Part shown: one piece after another, positions 1 through 12,561 of the stretch
How the letters are laid out: the number at the start of each line of letters is the position of its first letter
How positions within the stretch are numbered: position 1 is the stretch's first letter
Assembly (NCBI RefSeq): GCF_000003815.2
Contig: NC_049985.1
Location: 7,748,066 to 7,812,065 of the forward strand
Reading direction: 5' to 3'
Source of the DNA: Branchiostoma floridae
Taxonomy: Eukaryota > Chordata > Leptocardii > Amphioxiformes > Branchiostomatidae
DNA length: 64,000 nt
Translations under genes and position numbers: made by a program
Notes under the pieces: model-generated
The model's database searches: none
Told to the model about the DNA's origin: nothing
What the model saw: only the letters and a program-made list of their open reading frames with translations

Positions 1-3000
1 ATCCAAATCATCATCCTCTTGCTCCTCCCCTGATAAATCAGCCTCTGCGGCATCAAAGTCCCCGAATCTCCTCTTCAAAATCCTCCCCAGAGTAATGAAT
101 TATCCCTCCGCCGCCTCTTCTCCTGACACAAATGTCGAGGCCGACAAAGAAGTGGCGGAGATTATGGAGAAGGCACAAACTTCGAAGTTATCTGTTGATG
201 TCCCTGAGTTTGTTCCCAAACAGGGGAACCTGTTGACACCTGGGGACTTTGTGCCCCCCATGGTGCCAGCTGGCCACCCTGTTCCCTATCCCTCTGAGTA
301 CGCAATGCACTTTCCCCACCCAGCATCCGACCCGTACTGGCACCCTCGGTTTGGGATGCCGGTTCACCCCCCATTCTTCCCCCACCCCCCTCGCATGCAT
401 ATGTACGGCCCCCATGTTGCCAGGTTCCCTCCCCACATCCCTATGTACCCTGCGCGGCCAGTGGTTTCTTCCCCCATCCACCCATCAATGATGAAGGGTG
501 GAGCCGGCTCCCCTCTTGTTCTACCCGACGGTAAAAGCCCCCAAATTCCTAACGAAAACCGCCTCTTTGGACCCCCTTTCGTCATACAGGACACCCCATT
601 TGTGTTATCAGATAGCCCATTTCCCAACCAAGAGGCAAACATGTCGTCAAAGTCCAACACGAAGGAAGAGAAAAAGGAGAAAAAGGGAGGGGAGATAGAC
701 AGACGCGTAGGGTCACCGTTGATTATGTCGGATGGAAAGCAACAGGAAAGTGACACGGCGTCAGAAGCATCGACAGACGACGGGAAAAAGGTTTCCACTT
801 CAGTCGGGAAGAAAGTCAAAACGGCCGGACCCAAAAAGCTGTATGTGCTGCGTGGATGTCCGGGCAGTGGAAAAAGCACTCTGGCAAAGTAAGATAGTTT
901 TACAATGCACAGTATTGCAGTGCGTATTTATTGTTTGACTCCTCTTATTGTCTGATCCATCTTTGGGGTTGAAGAAACTATGATCATGATAGTACACATG
1001 GTTACTACTATTGGTTACTAAAAGATGCATAGTTTTGACTCTTGTTGTTCTTGTATTAAGTTTGACAAGTCAAGTCGTATTCTTAAGGGAAATATTGTTC
1101 TCTTTACAGGAAACTGAAGGGAAACAAGGGCGTGATCTTGAGTACAGATGACTTCTTCATGAAAAAAGACAAGTACGAGTTTGATCCCAGCCAGCTTGGA
1201 GATGCGCACGCTTGGAACAAGGACAGAGGTAACCTTAGTATTTTCTGTGCTGGAAAATTGCCAGTGATGATCTTATCTTAAGCTTTTGGCCTAGTCTATT
1301 AATGTAAGGGTGGCCACATAGTTTGTAGAAATAAAAGGGTATGTTAGGTTAAAAGTAGTTGAATACTGTGAATGCCTTAAATTTAATTTCATGGTAGGGA
1401 TAAGATAAATAATAGGGGTAAAGATCAAAATAAAAATGGTTTAAAAGAAAACCTCTAAACTTTGGAAATGGAAAAGTCCTTATGATAAGTGACTTCTACT
1501 GCGTTGACCCTGCATTAGCATACAGTTGGTTAGATTTCAAAGATGTTAATTTGTGACCCAGGGCTGAACCCTGTCATTTCTTGACCTGCTGACCTTCAAA
1601 CTTGGCTAGACATTTTTAATTATTGATGAATGGATAACTTTTGTTCGTTTGAGAGGAAACAGACAATACAAAATGACAGGTTGTCAAAATGTACTGGCAC
1701 TCGTGCATGTTTCTTTTCTGATGGTAATTCATTCATTCACCATAGGTTACATGACTTGTACTTCTGTGTTATGAACCCACAAAGAAACCACCAAGACCAT
1801 GATGATTCAGCAGGAGAGTGGTATATTCTGTAACCTGAAAATAGTAGATTGTATGTAAACAAGTCGACCTGTAGCCACCTACGTGAGTAAAATCATTCAA
1901 AGAATCATTATGGAACATAGCTCTGTTTTTCGGGTTTTCGGAAAAACCTGTCCAGTCCGGAATGCGGAAAACCCTGTCCAGTCTGAAGAGAGGGTCTGCA
2001 TGGGGGTATCCGTTGTATACAACATATCTTTGATATGGCTAAGCACAGAAATAACACCAACTTGACACAATGTGACACAATGTCATACAAAAATTATAAC
2101 TTAACAAAAATCAGCCATCATTGTTACTTCTGTGCATCATATAAAAAAAACTTCTACTCTTTAAGTCTTTGAGATTGAACATGCTATTAGCCTTACGGCA
2201 TAATTTTGCAAATAAAACACATTATTTTTAAAAGGATACATAGTTCTATATAGCTCACAACTTGTACTAGGGTTTGAAAAATGCCATCTCGGCTTTATTG
2301 TAGTGCATTGTAAAATATATGTAATGTTATCACATTGTGTACTAAAGTCGTGTTGATATTGAAACCTTTTGCAGTCATTTTATTAATCCAGGATTTAAAC
2401 AAACCAGCTCTCAAAATGAGTGCTGCACACTTATCATTTAAAGAAAACCTTTCAAAGCCTGTCTTTGTAATGTATTGCCACTATTTAACAACCCAAAATT
2501 GACGGACACTCACTATCCATTGTTTGATGGACAATGGGTGTAATTCTCTCCCCCTCATGTCCTACCAGATAAGTGTTAATTGGGTACTTTGCATTTGACA
2601 GAACTGACTTTGTGTGCATGCATATTGCACCTTTGGGTCACTCATTATGCTGCCGATTCTATGGTTATGTGTATCAGTATAGTGTAAGTGCAGTCTGAAG
2701 TAATAGTTTTAAGCATTGCCAGGAACCCCTTTGCAGACCCTCTTTTCAGACTGGACAGGTTTTTCCGCCCCATTTCCCTGTCTGGACTGGACAGGGTTTT
2801 CCGAAAACCCCTGTTTTGGGTTAGTATGATAATCAATTTATTTTACTCTAGCTGAACTAGCCATGAAAGTTGGTATGACTCCAGTCATCATCGACAACAC
2901 CAACACCGAGCGGTGGGAGATGAAACCCTACGTCGTTCTGGTAAGTGGAGATTGAATGGAATACAGTTAACTTGTGAAGAATTGTTTTCGGTCTGTCTGT

Positions 3001-6000
3001 CAGTCAGTGTGTGTGTGTGTGTGTGTTTGTACATTATATGTCTGTGCATATGCATGTGAGTGTGTATGTGCATATGAGGGTGTGTGTATGTTGATGTTTG
3101 TATGTGTGTGTTTGTTTGTGTTTGTGTGTGCATGTATATGTGTGCATATGTGTGTGTGCATGTGTATTTGTGCATATGCATGTATACATGTGTGTGTATT
3201 TGTGTAACTTTGTGTGTCTCTGCTATTCCTGGTATGCCTAATGAATTATTTCCTTACATTGTTGTGGGCCTGAAATATTTTAGAGCCAAGGTGAAGTTGA
3301 TAAATTGACATGACCTGAATTGACAACAGTAATATGTGTAACTCTTCTGTGGTACAAATTCACAACAAACATAAAATAATGTCATGACATCTTTACAGGG
3401 GGTGAAATATGGGTACATGATTGAAATCCGAGAGCCCAACACGCCCTGGAAGTTCAAGGTTGGAGAGCTATCCAGGTAAGTCTTAGTTGTGTACTCGAAA
3501 GGTGTTGAAGCAGCCACGCCTTAGGGTTTCTATTTTTGTCCCTCGCTTGTTATTCATGATTTCAAGTAGAAGCCAGCCAATCAGGTTATTCCACCACTGA
3601 GGCATGTCAATCCTGTAGACAGACTAGTTGAAACATTACATACATACATGTAAATGTTGGGGCTACTAATAGGGAACAAGGCCACTGTGATTAACTCGAT
3701 ATAGATACTAATGCTATAAATACATGTATACTTAGTAAACCGCATAGTTAGTCAGTGTGAGCAATCTTAGACTTCTAGTATTACAGAATGTGATCTTACT
3801 GTTTGGATAGGGGGTTCTCAGAGGAACTCAGCTGTCAGAAAACCAAATTATCTTTCATCCCAACACCTGCTTGGACATCACCTACTATGTACTCGAAAGA
3901 TGGACTAACGATGAAAAAATATGTCTGAAGAGAAGAATATTAACGTTACCATTGTTGGCATCATGCTATGTTACTATTCCTCGACAGAGTCATAGACAGG
4001 GGCCATTTTAGGGCCCAAATGTTGGCTTTTCAGAAAATCAGTTAGGAAGCATGTCCCTCACTCTAATATATACATTTGTAGCATAATGTCTATTGATTTA
4101 AAGAAGCATCCTCATTGGTTAGCTTTAATAGCTAGATGTACAAAAGTTAGCTGTAATAGAATGTTCAGTATAATATAACCAGCCGCTGCAGCACCATGTG
4201 CCTGGGATGCTGTTGTGTTACGTTGAAGAGTGGTCATATAGTATACCGGCTACATAGATACAGATACAGCTATCAGGTGATTTTTGACACACCGTTCTTT
4301 CAAATCAACAGGAGAAATAGCCATGGGGTTTCCAAGGAGACCATCAGGAAAATGTTGGATCGTTACGAGAAGAATGTCACTGTTGAGAGCATTATGAAAG
4401 GCATGGCTGATCAAAAGATCGAGCAGCAGCGTGCAGCCAAGGAGGCGGCCAAACAAGCGGCAACCAGCAGGTAAGAGATGTTGTTTTAAATGCAAAAGTT
4501 TGAGCCACACCTCGAGCATGTTAAAGAAACCGCCACACTTATCGAGTAGGAGTCCTTTCCAGTGTAGGTGGATCAAATAAATCTGTTCAGATAGTACTGT
4601 TCAGTACAAACCTGGTATGTTACACCGTAAGGCAGTTTACTGGGTATGCAAAACAAACAAAGAACGTTCACCTGTGTTGATAGAAAGCAGTAGGAAACAA
4701 TTAATATGAGGCAAATGAAAATGGAAAGAAAAGTGTCGTTGGATGATTCTGAATTTTAACTACCAGTTGACTGATAACGAAAATATATGTAATCACTTTT
4801 TACTATTGTTTACCACAGTGTGAAGAACAAGGAAGTCGCCCAGTCCAAGCCTAAGCAGGCCTCCACATCAAAGGGTGGCAAAAGTGTCATAACCAACAAA
4901 CCTTCCCAGGATGCCTCAGGGAACAAGCCGGCAGACAGCGCGTGGCCCTTCCCAGTTGTCCTTAAGGACAACAAAAAGGCAAACACTAAGAAAAACAACA
5001 AGACCAAAGCCAAAAAGAAAGATGCTGAGGAAGAATGGCTAAAGGTGACTCATGGTTCCAGACAGAAATCCCCCTCTCCTCTCACAACGAGAGACAGAAG
5101 TGAAGAAAAGAAGCAGTCTGCAAGCAAGAAGTCAGACACTGTCTGTGGTAAAGAAACGTCCAAGGTGGACAACAAAGCTGCGGGCAAAAACAATCCGTCA
5201 AGTTCCTCGTCAGATGTTGCCAAGGAGAGTAAGAAAGATATGGTGAACAAAGCAGCACAAGAAGCAGCCAGTTTGTTAGGTCTGCTTCCAGACAAGTCAG
5301 ACCCAGTAGAAGCAGTCAACACTGTAGCCTCAGATTGGGATGTTGGGTCTTCCCCTAAACCACAGAGAGACACGCAAAGCAAGAAAGCTGATGTTGATTC
5401 CAGTTCACAAAGACAAATCGAGCAGAAAACGTCCGAGTCCCCGAGAACGTTAGATTCTGTGAATGTTCCCGCTACATGCGACTCCAATGATGTACTTTCA
5501 GATCCAGCTTTACATGACAGCTCAGATGACTGGGGAGACGGTAGATCAGCCAAGCCCAAACGTCAGACCAGGAAAAATAGGCTGGCTGCAGTGTTCAACA
5601 AGACGACAGTCAGCACAGATGTGAAGGACAAGGCCCTAAAGGAAAACTGGAGCTTCCCAAGTCATCCTGACACCAAGGACGGCAGCAGTACGGACATGAA
5701 TACAGCAACCTGCTCTGCAGTTCAACAGCCAGATGAGGAGGACCTTGTGGAGGAGGTGAGCACAACGGAGGCAGCCACCAACACCAATCCTCTGTACTTC
5801 TCCATTGTCCAAAGGGTGCAGTCTGGGACTCCAGTTGGGGTGGATGACAACATCAGGATCCTCACTGGAAAGGCGAACACCTCTGATGTACAAGCCTTGC
5901 CTGGTGAGGAACCTGACCCTCAGGAGGAGACAAAAACATCCGCGCCCTCCAGTCCCAAACGACAGAAGCTGAGGCTAGAGAAAGGCTGCTCCACTGACGA

Positions 6001-9000
6001 CATTCCATCGGAGAGAACGCACACGGGTGACCTTGGCTTCTTGCAGAACTGTTTTCCCTCCGTGTCTGTGGAAGACCTGAGAGACTTCTACGAGAAGTGC
6101 AACCATGAACTGGAGTGGACTATCAACATCCTGCTGGATTCTGGGATTGAATACATTGAGCCTACAAAGTCTGAACATTCCACAGAAGATAATGGTCCCT
6201 CCATGTCTCAGGCAGAAGAAGGGAAAACAGTAGCAACAACAGAAGCTGCTTCTAATGTAGATGAATCACAGAAATCTGAGACAAGTCTTGATCCTCTAGA
6301 AGAGCAAACTCCAGCCCAAGAGCCAACAGTAGCCACTTCCACACCAGATGTAGATGCCATACAAATCCCTCCATCAATCAATATCTTTACTGGATTGTTG
6401 ACAGCTGATGTGAATGAAGATGACATGTACTCGTCCAATCCTGGCACTGCAGTATCAACCAATGAGGAGTCAGAAAACTCCTCTAGTACCCCAGTTCAGG
6501 AAAATGGCTTAGACATCAATGCTGCAGAGTCAAAAGCAGAAACCCAAAGTAGTAGCTCAGATATGGACCACTGTGATTCTAGTGAGAACGTTGTCAGTTC
6601 CAAACAACCTAAGTGCCAGATACATATACCAGTGCCTTCCACGTTTGAGAGCGATGAAGAGTATGAGTCTGCAGATGAGGAGGTGGCAGCAGACCTGGAT
6701 GGTGCCTTGTTGGAAGCAGTGAAGGGAGGGCTGATGCCGGGTAGTTTGGTCGCCCACCACAGCAGACAGAGCAGCCTCAGCAGCCTCACTAGTTCTGTAC
6801 TCAGCTCCACCGACCAGGAGCATCTCAGCTCAATGGAGACCGATCATCAAGTGCCTGTGAATAAAATAGTTTCCTCTGAAAGCAGTCCGCATAGTAGTAG
6901 TCAAAACGAACTGAGTCCTGGAAAACAGACTCAGGAAAAAAACACTGAAAAGAAAGCAGAAGTTTGTGTAGAGTCTGCAGACCCTTGTAGCACTGGACTA
7001 GGACTGATACAGCAAATTACTGAAGAGAGTGTTGAAACTTGTCCTGAGGTCTCAGAGGAAATATTATCTAAATTTAAAGAGACCAACAGACCATCAGAGG
7101 GGAAGGCAGTGGGCCCTACCATGTCAGAACTGGCCCTGAGGATGGACCCACAGTTTGCCAAGCAGCTGTTGGAAATCTTTGGACCGGTTGGCTTCCACAT
7201 TTCCCCTGGTAAGAAAGATTTTCTTGTTCTGAAGATTTTTTATGCACTGTATACGTGTAGAAAAGTAAGGTTCTTGATCATTTACTAAAATTTGGGATTG
7301 AACTCTAGATGGTAGAATTTTTTTTGCTATCTTTTGGTAGTTTGTTTTGTTATTAGTAAACATGTATAGTATAGATCTATCAAATACAGTAACATAGCTA
7401 TTAGATACTAATAACTTTTCTTAATCCCCTTTCAGGATCATTGTCGGAAGAAGATCTGTATGTTCAAGTTGACTACAAAACAGCCAGGAGAATACACTAC
7501 AAGTGGACGCAGACTCAGAAGGTAGAAATGCCTAAAAAAAGTTGGGTCTCTTTCCATTAAGGACTTGTTGATGCTCCATTATTTGTATAGGTGGCAGCTG
7601 AAGTTAACTGAGAAAGAGTGGTAATCATTTCTTAGTAGGGAGTTGCTTATTTTTGGGTAAGAAAGTTTCATTGGAAAAGCATTGTAGATTTTTTCAATTA
7701 TTATGCCTGACGACTTTGATTGCAAAATTCATGACATTGTATACAAATTGGATTGTCCACATATAAACCAAAATAGAATAGCGCCACCTATGGAGGTTTC
7801 ATGGGACTGCACCATATACTACTGTAACTGTACTATTCAAAAAGATAATAACTGCTAATTTTCCTTACTGGACATTACCTAAATCTCTTATGCTTCCACA
7901 AATCTAGGCCAAGTTCGATGAGCAAGAAGAAGCTGTAGAAGCCATGGAAGCAATGATCAAAGAAGGTGAGTCAAATTTTACCTGTGGTGCCGTTTTTTAT
8001 TATTACAAAATGCCTGTTTCTTTATCATTCCTCTAAGAACTAAGAAATTAGATTGGTGTTGTCTGATGTAAACGCTTAATATTTGTGTCTTCTAGACGAG
8101 GCCTTAGCGAGAAAGCTCCAGGAAGAAGAAGACTTTGCAGTGGCGCTCCAGATGAAGGAGAAAGAGGAATCGTCAGCACGACAGTCCAGGTCAGCACAGC
8201 GCAGGAGTCCTGTCCGATCCCTGGCCGCGCTGTCCGCAGAGGCAGGCCGGAGGACCGCGCTGTCCCCTCCAGCACTAGCCGACATCATGGACGAACAACT
8301 GGCACTGGAAGTCAGCAAACAGGAACAGGTACAGAGTCAGTCTCATGGCTGGATTGATATAAAAAATGGATATATACATTGCCATAAAGTTTGCTCAAAT
8401 GTTAAAAGAGCTTATTACTAGTAGAACAGCTGTAACTTCAAGTTGACAATGACAATATCTGTTATACCAAAGTATCATCCTGTTTGGCCATGATTTGTTT
8501 TGTTGTATTGTCCAAGAAGTACATTCAATTTGCTTTTTATGAACAGGTGCATCTCGGCCAAGTGATGACATAACCAACTTTCAGTCAGTGTAATACCTGA
8601 ACTTGATGTCTCTTTGTTTGTGAGACTTTAGACAGATGAAATCAGAATTTAGCTATGAAACTCTTTTAATACCATCTCGGTGTCTGGTAGCACATGATTA
8701 CAAACAGTTGACATCTCTCTAACCACTGCTACAATGTACTCCAGGCCCAGAGTGCAGGACCTCGGCAGGATGAGACTCTGGCCACCAAGCTGAAGAGGGA
8801 GAAACTGTTCAGCATGTTCCCTCGCATGGACAAGGGTGTGCTGGAGGAGATCTTCTCTGCTAATGGGTAAATAAAAAATCATCACTTTTCTGGTACATGT
8901 ATCTCAGTAGACTGTGCCAAAATGCACTATGGAATTGCTCCATTTTGGGGAATTTGTGCCATTTTTCCCTTGCATTTTTTCCTATGCCTTACCATGCTGT

Positions 9001-12000
9001 CTGATATACATCTATGTAACAACAACAAAAACCATGATCGTAATTTCAGGTTGTCAGCATAGCCATGAGCAAATGTGAAATGTGTAGTCCATTCCTGTAT
9101 ATTGTTTTGTATTGCATTCTTTTCTCTAAGGACCAAGGCAGCACTTACAAGGTATACATGATACAGTTGTATTTAGAAGTAGGAAGATTATTCTTCAAGC
9201 TTTGGTTTTGTGAACAGTTACTTATATATGTGAGATGGCAAAATGATCACTGCTCAATAGATATTTTAAAGTATTTTGGTGCATATATAGTAAATCGCAA
9301 AATGTTGGCCATCACATATGAGCACACCACAAACATGTGTTTAGCCTTCTGTTATGCACTCCCCCTTCCCCTTGCACAAAGGCCTTCTTCTACCCCACTG
9401 CAAAATGAAGTACTTGTAAACATAATGACTTGATAGTTACTGAAGTACACGTAGTAGTATCCAGTATTTGATTATGCTGGGTGGGTTCCTGACACGGGTT
9501 GTCAACAGTCAAATAGTCCTCTTTCCGTGCTAATGCTCCATCTGTATCTGTATCTATATAGCCAGTATAACCGGCCTTCAGAGTAACGCACCAGCTTTGC
9601 AGGCATGCGGCACAGCAGCAGCTGGTCATATGACACTGAACGACCTGTCACACCTAACCACACTTTGATGTCCTTCCTGACACACTCCAACCAAGATTTC
9701 CCAAGTCCTTTGTTGCCTGGTAACTGCAATTTGGTGATAGAATTTCCAGTTTCCATTTTCCGTCACCAACACTACAGTAATTGTCTTTTCTCTGTCTGTG
9801 TTAGGTACAAGCTGGACCCCACGGTCAATGCTGTTGTCGTGTCGGAACACATGACAGCAGAGGCCCCCCGTAATGTGATGACGGACGCGGCACTGAAGCT
9901 GTACGAAGACCAGCTGATGGAGCAGGCCAGGATACAGAGTCAGCAGGAGGCAGCTGCACAGGTATTGTTTTTACGCTTGTTCATTTTTCTACTATACATG
10001 TATATGTAGAAGGGGGTGATCAATAAGTTATTGATCACCCCTCGTATATGTATGTGGTCACAATATCAGTTAATTAGCCATGTGCCTAGTGTCCACATTG
10101 TATTGTACTTGTTGCAATTTGGATAAAGTCAAAGCTGCACACTTAGGTAAGGTTAGGCGGTGTGGTGGTGTCAACATTCACACTTTTTGTTTTTCATGAT
10201 GAAAACTGTTGCGTGATCAACTCTGATAATCGACACTTGTTACTCCTTTGTATCTTGATATACAGGCCCAGGCTAGCTCCCGTCCTGCTGTAGTTGTGGT
10301 TGACCGGAATACAGAGGCCTTCCAGGAGACTGAGGAGCCAGACTATGAAGACTTCAGGACGGAGGCTACCATACATTACAAACAGCGGCAGGAGTGCTTC
10401 CAGAAGGCTGCAACAGCCTATCAGAAGGGGCAAAAGGAACTGGCTTTCTACTATGCTCAGCAGGTAGGGTTAGAACATTATTGTGGTTTTTCCATTGTAG
10501 AATATAAGAAAGGGGCACTCAAGAGTGTGTTATCAGTAAGAAATACAGGCTTAAAGCAAGTAAGAAAAATCAAAATTGAAAAAAATAACACAAACATTCT
10601 TTAAACTCATCTGCAGAGACCTTGAAATAAAAAATAAACAACTGGAGGCTGCTGCCTTAACCCTTGTGACAGGGATCCCAGCAGCAGTATAATAAAAAAT
10701 GGATATGAGGACGACGAGGTGACTCGGAGTCCTTAAAAAGATTCTTCAATAATTGGGTAGAAAGTACTAAACATTGTATTTGGAAGTAGGATATGTCATG
10801 GAAAGAGCTATCTATATGGTATTGCACCATAATTGAGGCTAATTGTGGATCTAAATAAACTCAAACTCAATTAAGATCCACCTTTTCTCTCCCAACAGGG
10901 ACATTTGCACACAGACAAACTGAGGGAAGCAAACAGGAGAGCATCAGAGAAAATTCTGGAGCTCAAGTGAGTATCCATGGAGTTATACAGACTACAGTTG
11001 ACAGTGACATTCCTCCAGTTATAGCCTTGAATTCTCATGTAAAGCTATGCTGCTGACCTACAACATGTAGAAGTATTTGAGTGATGGCCAATTTTTTTAG
11101 CCAAGCATGTTTTCAAAGGTCCTGTAATGTTTATGTGTGTGAAGATGAATCTGGCTGATTTAAAACAAAACTGGCGAATTTGTTGAATTATTTTAGATCG
11201 TTAATATTATAATGTTTTCCAGAGTTGCTTCTTTGTTACTGTGTAATTGAATGTTGAACTATGCTCTGTCCTGTAGGAATGCTGGGTTGGACCAGCTGAA
11301 CTGTCTGGACCTACACGGACTGCACGTCAATGAGGCCATCGATGCTCTAAAAAGTGTCTTGAAAGAAAAAGAGAGAGGTAATACAGCTGAGTAGCATCTT
11401 ATAATAGGCTTGTTCACAGTTTCAAGTGCAACTAAGCAAAGGTCAAAGATAAAACCACTTACTAATCAACGGTCTTTACTTGTTTTGCTACAGCTGTATA
11501 GATCACGTTTATGTCTTAGGTTAGGTTTTCAAGCCATTTGGCAACTTTGAAGTCTGATGATCCTCTCATGATCAACAAATACAGCCAATGCTTGTCTACT
11601 GTGTGGCAGAGTTATAACCTTGTTGGGACCACAGAAACAGCATTTGATAACAGTTACTACACTATGCCAACAGGAATAAACAACATGATATTGAATATTC
11701 CTTTAAAATATCCCCTCAGAGCTTCACCATGCCAGCACCAGTCGACACCCTGTGGCCAACTACATCTGTGTCATCACCGGGCGGGGCAATAACAGCCGTG
11801 GAGGGGTTGCTAGGCTCAAACCTGCTGTGCTGAACTATCTCCACACCAATGACTACAGGTACGACATTGCCACACCTTTATAGTACCGTCTAACCTGTAC
11901 AAGTGACCAACTCCATATAAGGATCATCTGTTACATTAGGCACATAATCAATGGAGTATTGTTTTTGGCCTTTTTGTGTTGTGTGTGTAAATTTTGTTGA

Positions 12001-12561
12001 CATAATGCGTGCAAGTTGATTAATTCAATGTAAACTCCACATGAACTTTGAACAAAAGAAATGGGGAAAATCCACTCTTCTGTAAGGCAAAACAATAAAA
12101 CAATGTTTTAGAACCAAATTGTAATTTATAGATTGATGTTTACGTTTCATTTTTCTGTGTTCAGTTTAGCCCAGTCTGTATTTGTATCTATATACCCGGT
12201 ATAATCGCCCTTCGGCGTAACACACCAGCTTCGCAGGCACGCGGTGCGGCAGCAGCTGGTTATATTACACTGAACAATCCGTCACACCTAACTTCTGCAC
12301 ATCTATCTGCAAGCGTTCTTTAAAACTATCCAGAGAAGAGGCCCCTACTGTGCTTGGTGATAACAAGTTCCACTCTACGATAGTTCTGGGAAAATACGAA
12401 TTTTTGAACACATCAATCCTAGCTTGGTAACTCTGGTACTTGAAGTCATGTCTTAGTCTTGCAGTGTATTTGTTATTTAAAGATAAGTGTAACTAAGATG
12501 TTCCTCTATTTCCAGGTTCACTGAACCACAGGTGGGACTGGTGAAGATCACCCTGAAATAA
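1..12561 (+). CDS. N4BP2: N4BP2-like P-loop kinase / Smr domain protein (5' end may lie outside the window)
   Basis: Sixteen exons join with consistent GT-AG phases: <1-888, 1110-1228, 2852-2940, 3399-3475, 4312-4470, 4819-7208, 7436-7521, 7908-7965, 8096-8328, 8745-8866, 9805-9961, 10266-10463, 10899-10966, 11277-11377, 11720-11858, 12516-12561. From the ATG at 95 this gives 1611 residues (human N4BP2 is about 1770). The frame is open to base 2, so the true start may lie upstream. Domain order: a Pro/His-rich head; a Walker A motif GCPGSGKST at residues 254-262, followed by an STDDFF motif typical of the polynucleotide-kinase-like N4BP2 P-loop; a long acidic Ser-rich region in the 2.4-kb exon; a CUE-like segment near 816-856; a second near 1358-1400; DUF1771 near 1455-1510; and Smr with LDLHGLHV near 1530-1611. 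Family knowledge: N4BP2 has kinase and nicking-endonuclease domains and binds NEDD4/ubiquitin. The exon map is my reading of the splice sites. Confidence 0.93.
1932..2810. mobile_element. MITE with subterminal repeats, in an N4BP2 intron
   Basis: Inverted arms of about 80 bp start with GGGTTTTCGGAAAA at 1932 and end with the complementary sequence at 2810. Each arm contains two copies of an AACCCTGTCCAGTC-type subrepeat and a GAGGGTCTGCA block. The flanks CTGTTTTTC (1923-1931) and CTGTTTTGG (2811-2819) look like a 7/9-matching target duplication. There is no coding capacity. An 8-9 bp duplication fits hAT or Mutator-type superfamilies; I cannot choose between them. Confidence 0.75.
3005..3215. 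repeat. Degenerate TG-rich microsatellite
   Basis: An imperfect (TG)n tract with interspersed CATATG and TTTG units lies in an N4BP2 intron. It creates long, meaningless Cys/Val or His/Thr reading frames on the two strands. Confidence 0.95.
4161..4269 (+). mobile_element. LINE 3'-end module with GATACA tail, copy 1
   Basis: This segment matches the reverse complement of 9542-9645 and 12175-12280. It begins at ATGTTCAGTATAATATAACC, continues through a GTGTTACG core and ends in TAGATACAGATACAG. In copy 3 the same module follows an RT C-terminus, so it is a LINE 3' end (or a SINE sharing it). It stops about 43 bp before the acceptor of the N4BP2 exon at 4312, so it sits close to the branchpoint and polypyrimidine region. 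Confidence 0.7.
6028..6150 (+). other. CUE-like ubiquitin-binding segment inside N4BP2
   Basis: The translated stretch has [20 protein letters not shown] followed by a second helix that ends near ILLDSG. It shows the FP start and the di-leucine-like end expected of a CUE/UBA fold. It sits in the middle of the 2.4-kb exon, C-terminal to the kinase. Human N4BP2 carries its annotated CUE at the N-terminus, so this placement is of interest. The fold assignment is by motif only. Confidence 0.6.
9542..9756 (-). mobile_element. LINE 3'-end module, copy 2, with RT-tail-like upstream sequence
   Basis: The minus strand carries the same 3' module, ending in GATACAGATACAG at 9542. Upstream of it (9645-9756) the minus strand encodes [13 protein letters not shown], which resembles the basic, Trp-containing C-terminal end of some non-LTR ORF2 proteins. 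This upstream part differs from that of copy 3. It lies in the intron between N4BP2 exons 8745-8866 and 9805-9961. Confidence 0.6.
10009..10039. repeat. Perfect short hairpin in an N4BP2 intron
   Basis: GGGGTGATCAATAA is followed, after one G, by its exact reverse complement. This gives 14-bp arms. It could be a remnant of a palindromic element; no function is claimed. Confidence 0.8.
11277..12561 (+). other. Smr domain exons of N4BP2
   Basis: Three exons (11277-11377, 11720-11858, 12516-12561) encode the C-terminal Smr domain. LDLHGLHV matches the LDLHG signature, and the later [10 protein letters not shown] matches the conserved TGRG-x-S/H loop. Family knowledge: Smr domains of this type nick DNA or RNA. 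The stop codon TAA lies within an AATAAA hexamer (12557-12562), which is probably coincidental. Confidence 0.9.
12175..12481 (-). mobile_element. 5'-truncated non-LTR LINE: RT C-terminus plus 3' module, copy 3
   Basis: The minus strand at 12305-12481 encodes a fragment containing [12 protein letters not shown] and [14 protein letters not shown]. This is the familiar C-terminal end of CR1/Jockey-like reverse transcriptases (RxH...FPR...WN.LP). It is followed downstream on the same strand by the 3' module, ending in GATACAAATACAG at 12175. It lies in the last N4BP2 intron, 34 bp upstream of the terminal exon. Confidence 0.8.

Noticed and set aside
2888-3308. His/Thr- and Cys/Val-rich frames
   Set aside because: They are translations of the TG microsatellite.
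9065-9433. 122-codon plus-strand frame between N4BP2 exons
   Set aside because: It lies inside an intron, has no homology that I recognise and no splice-phase fit.
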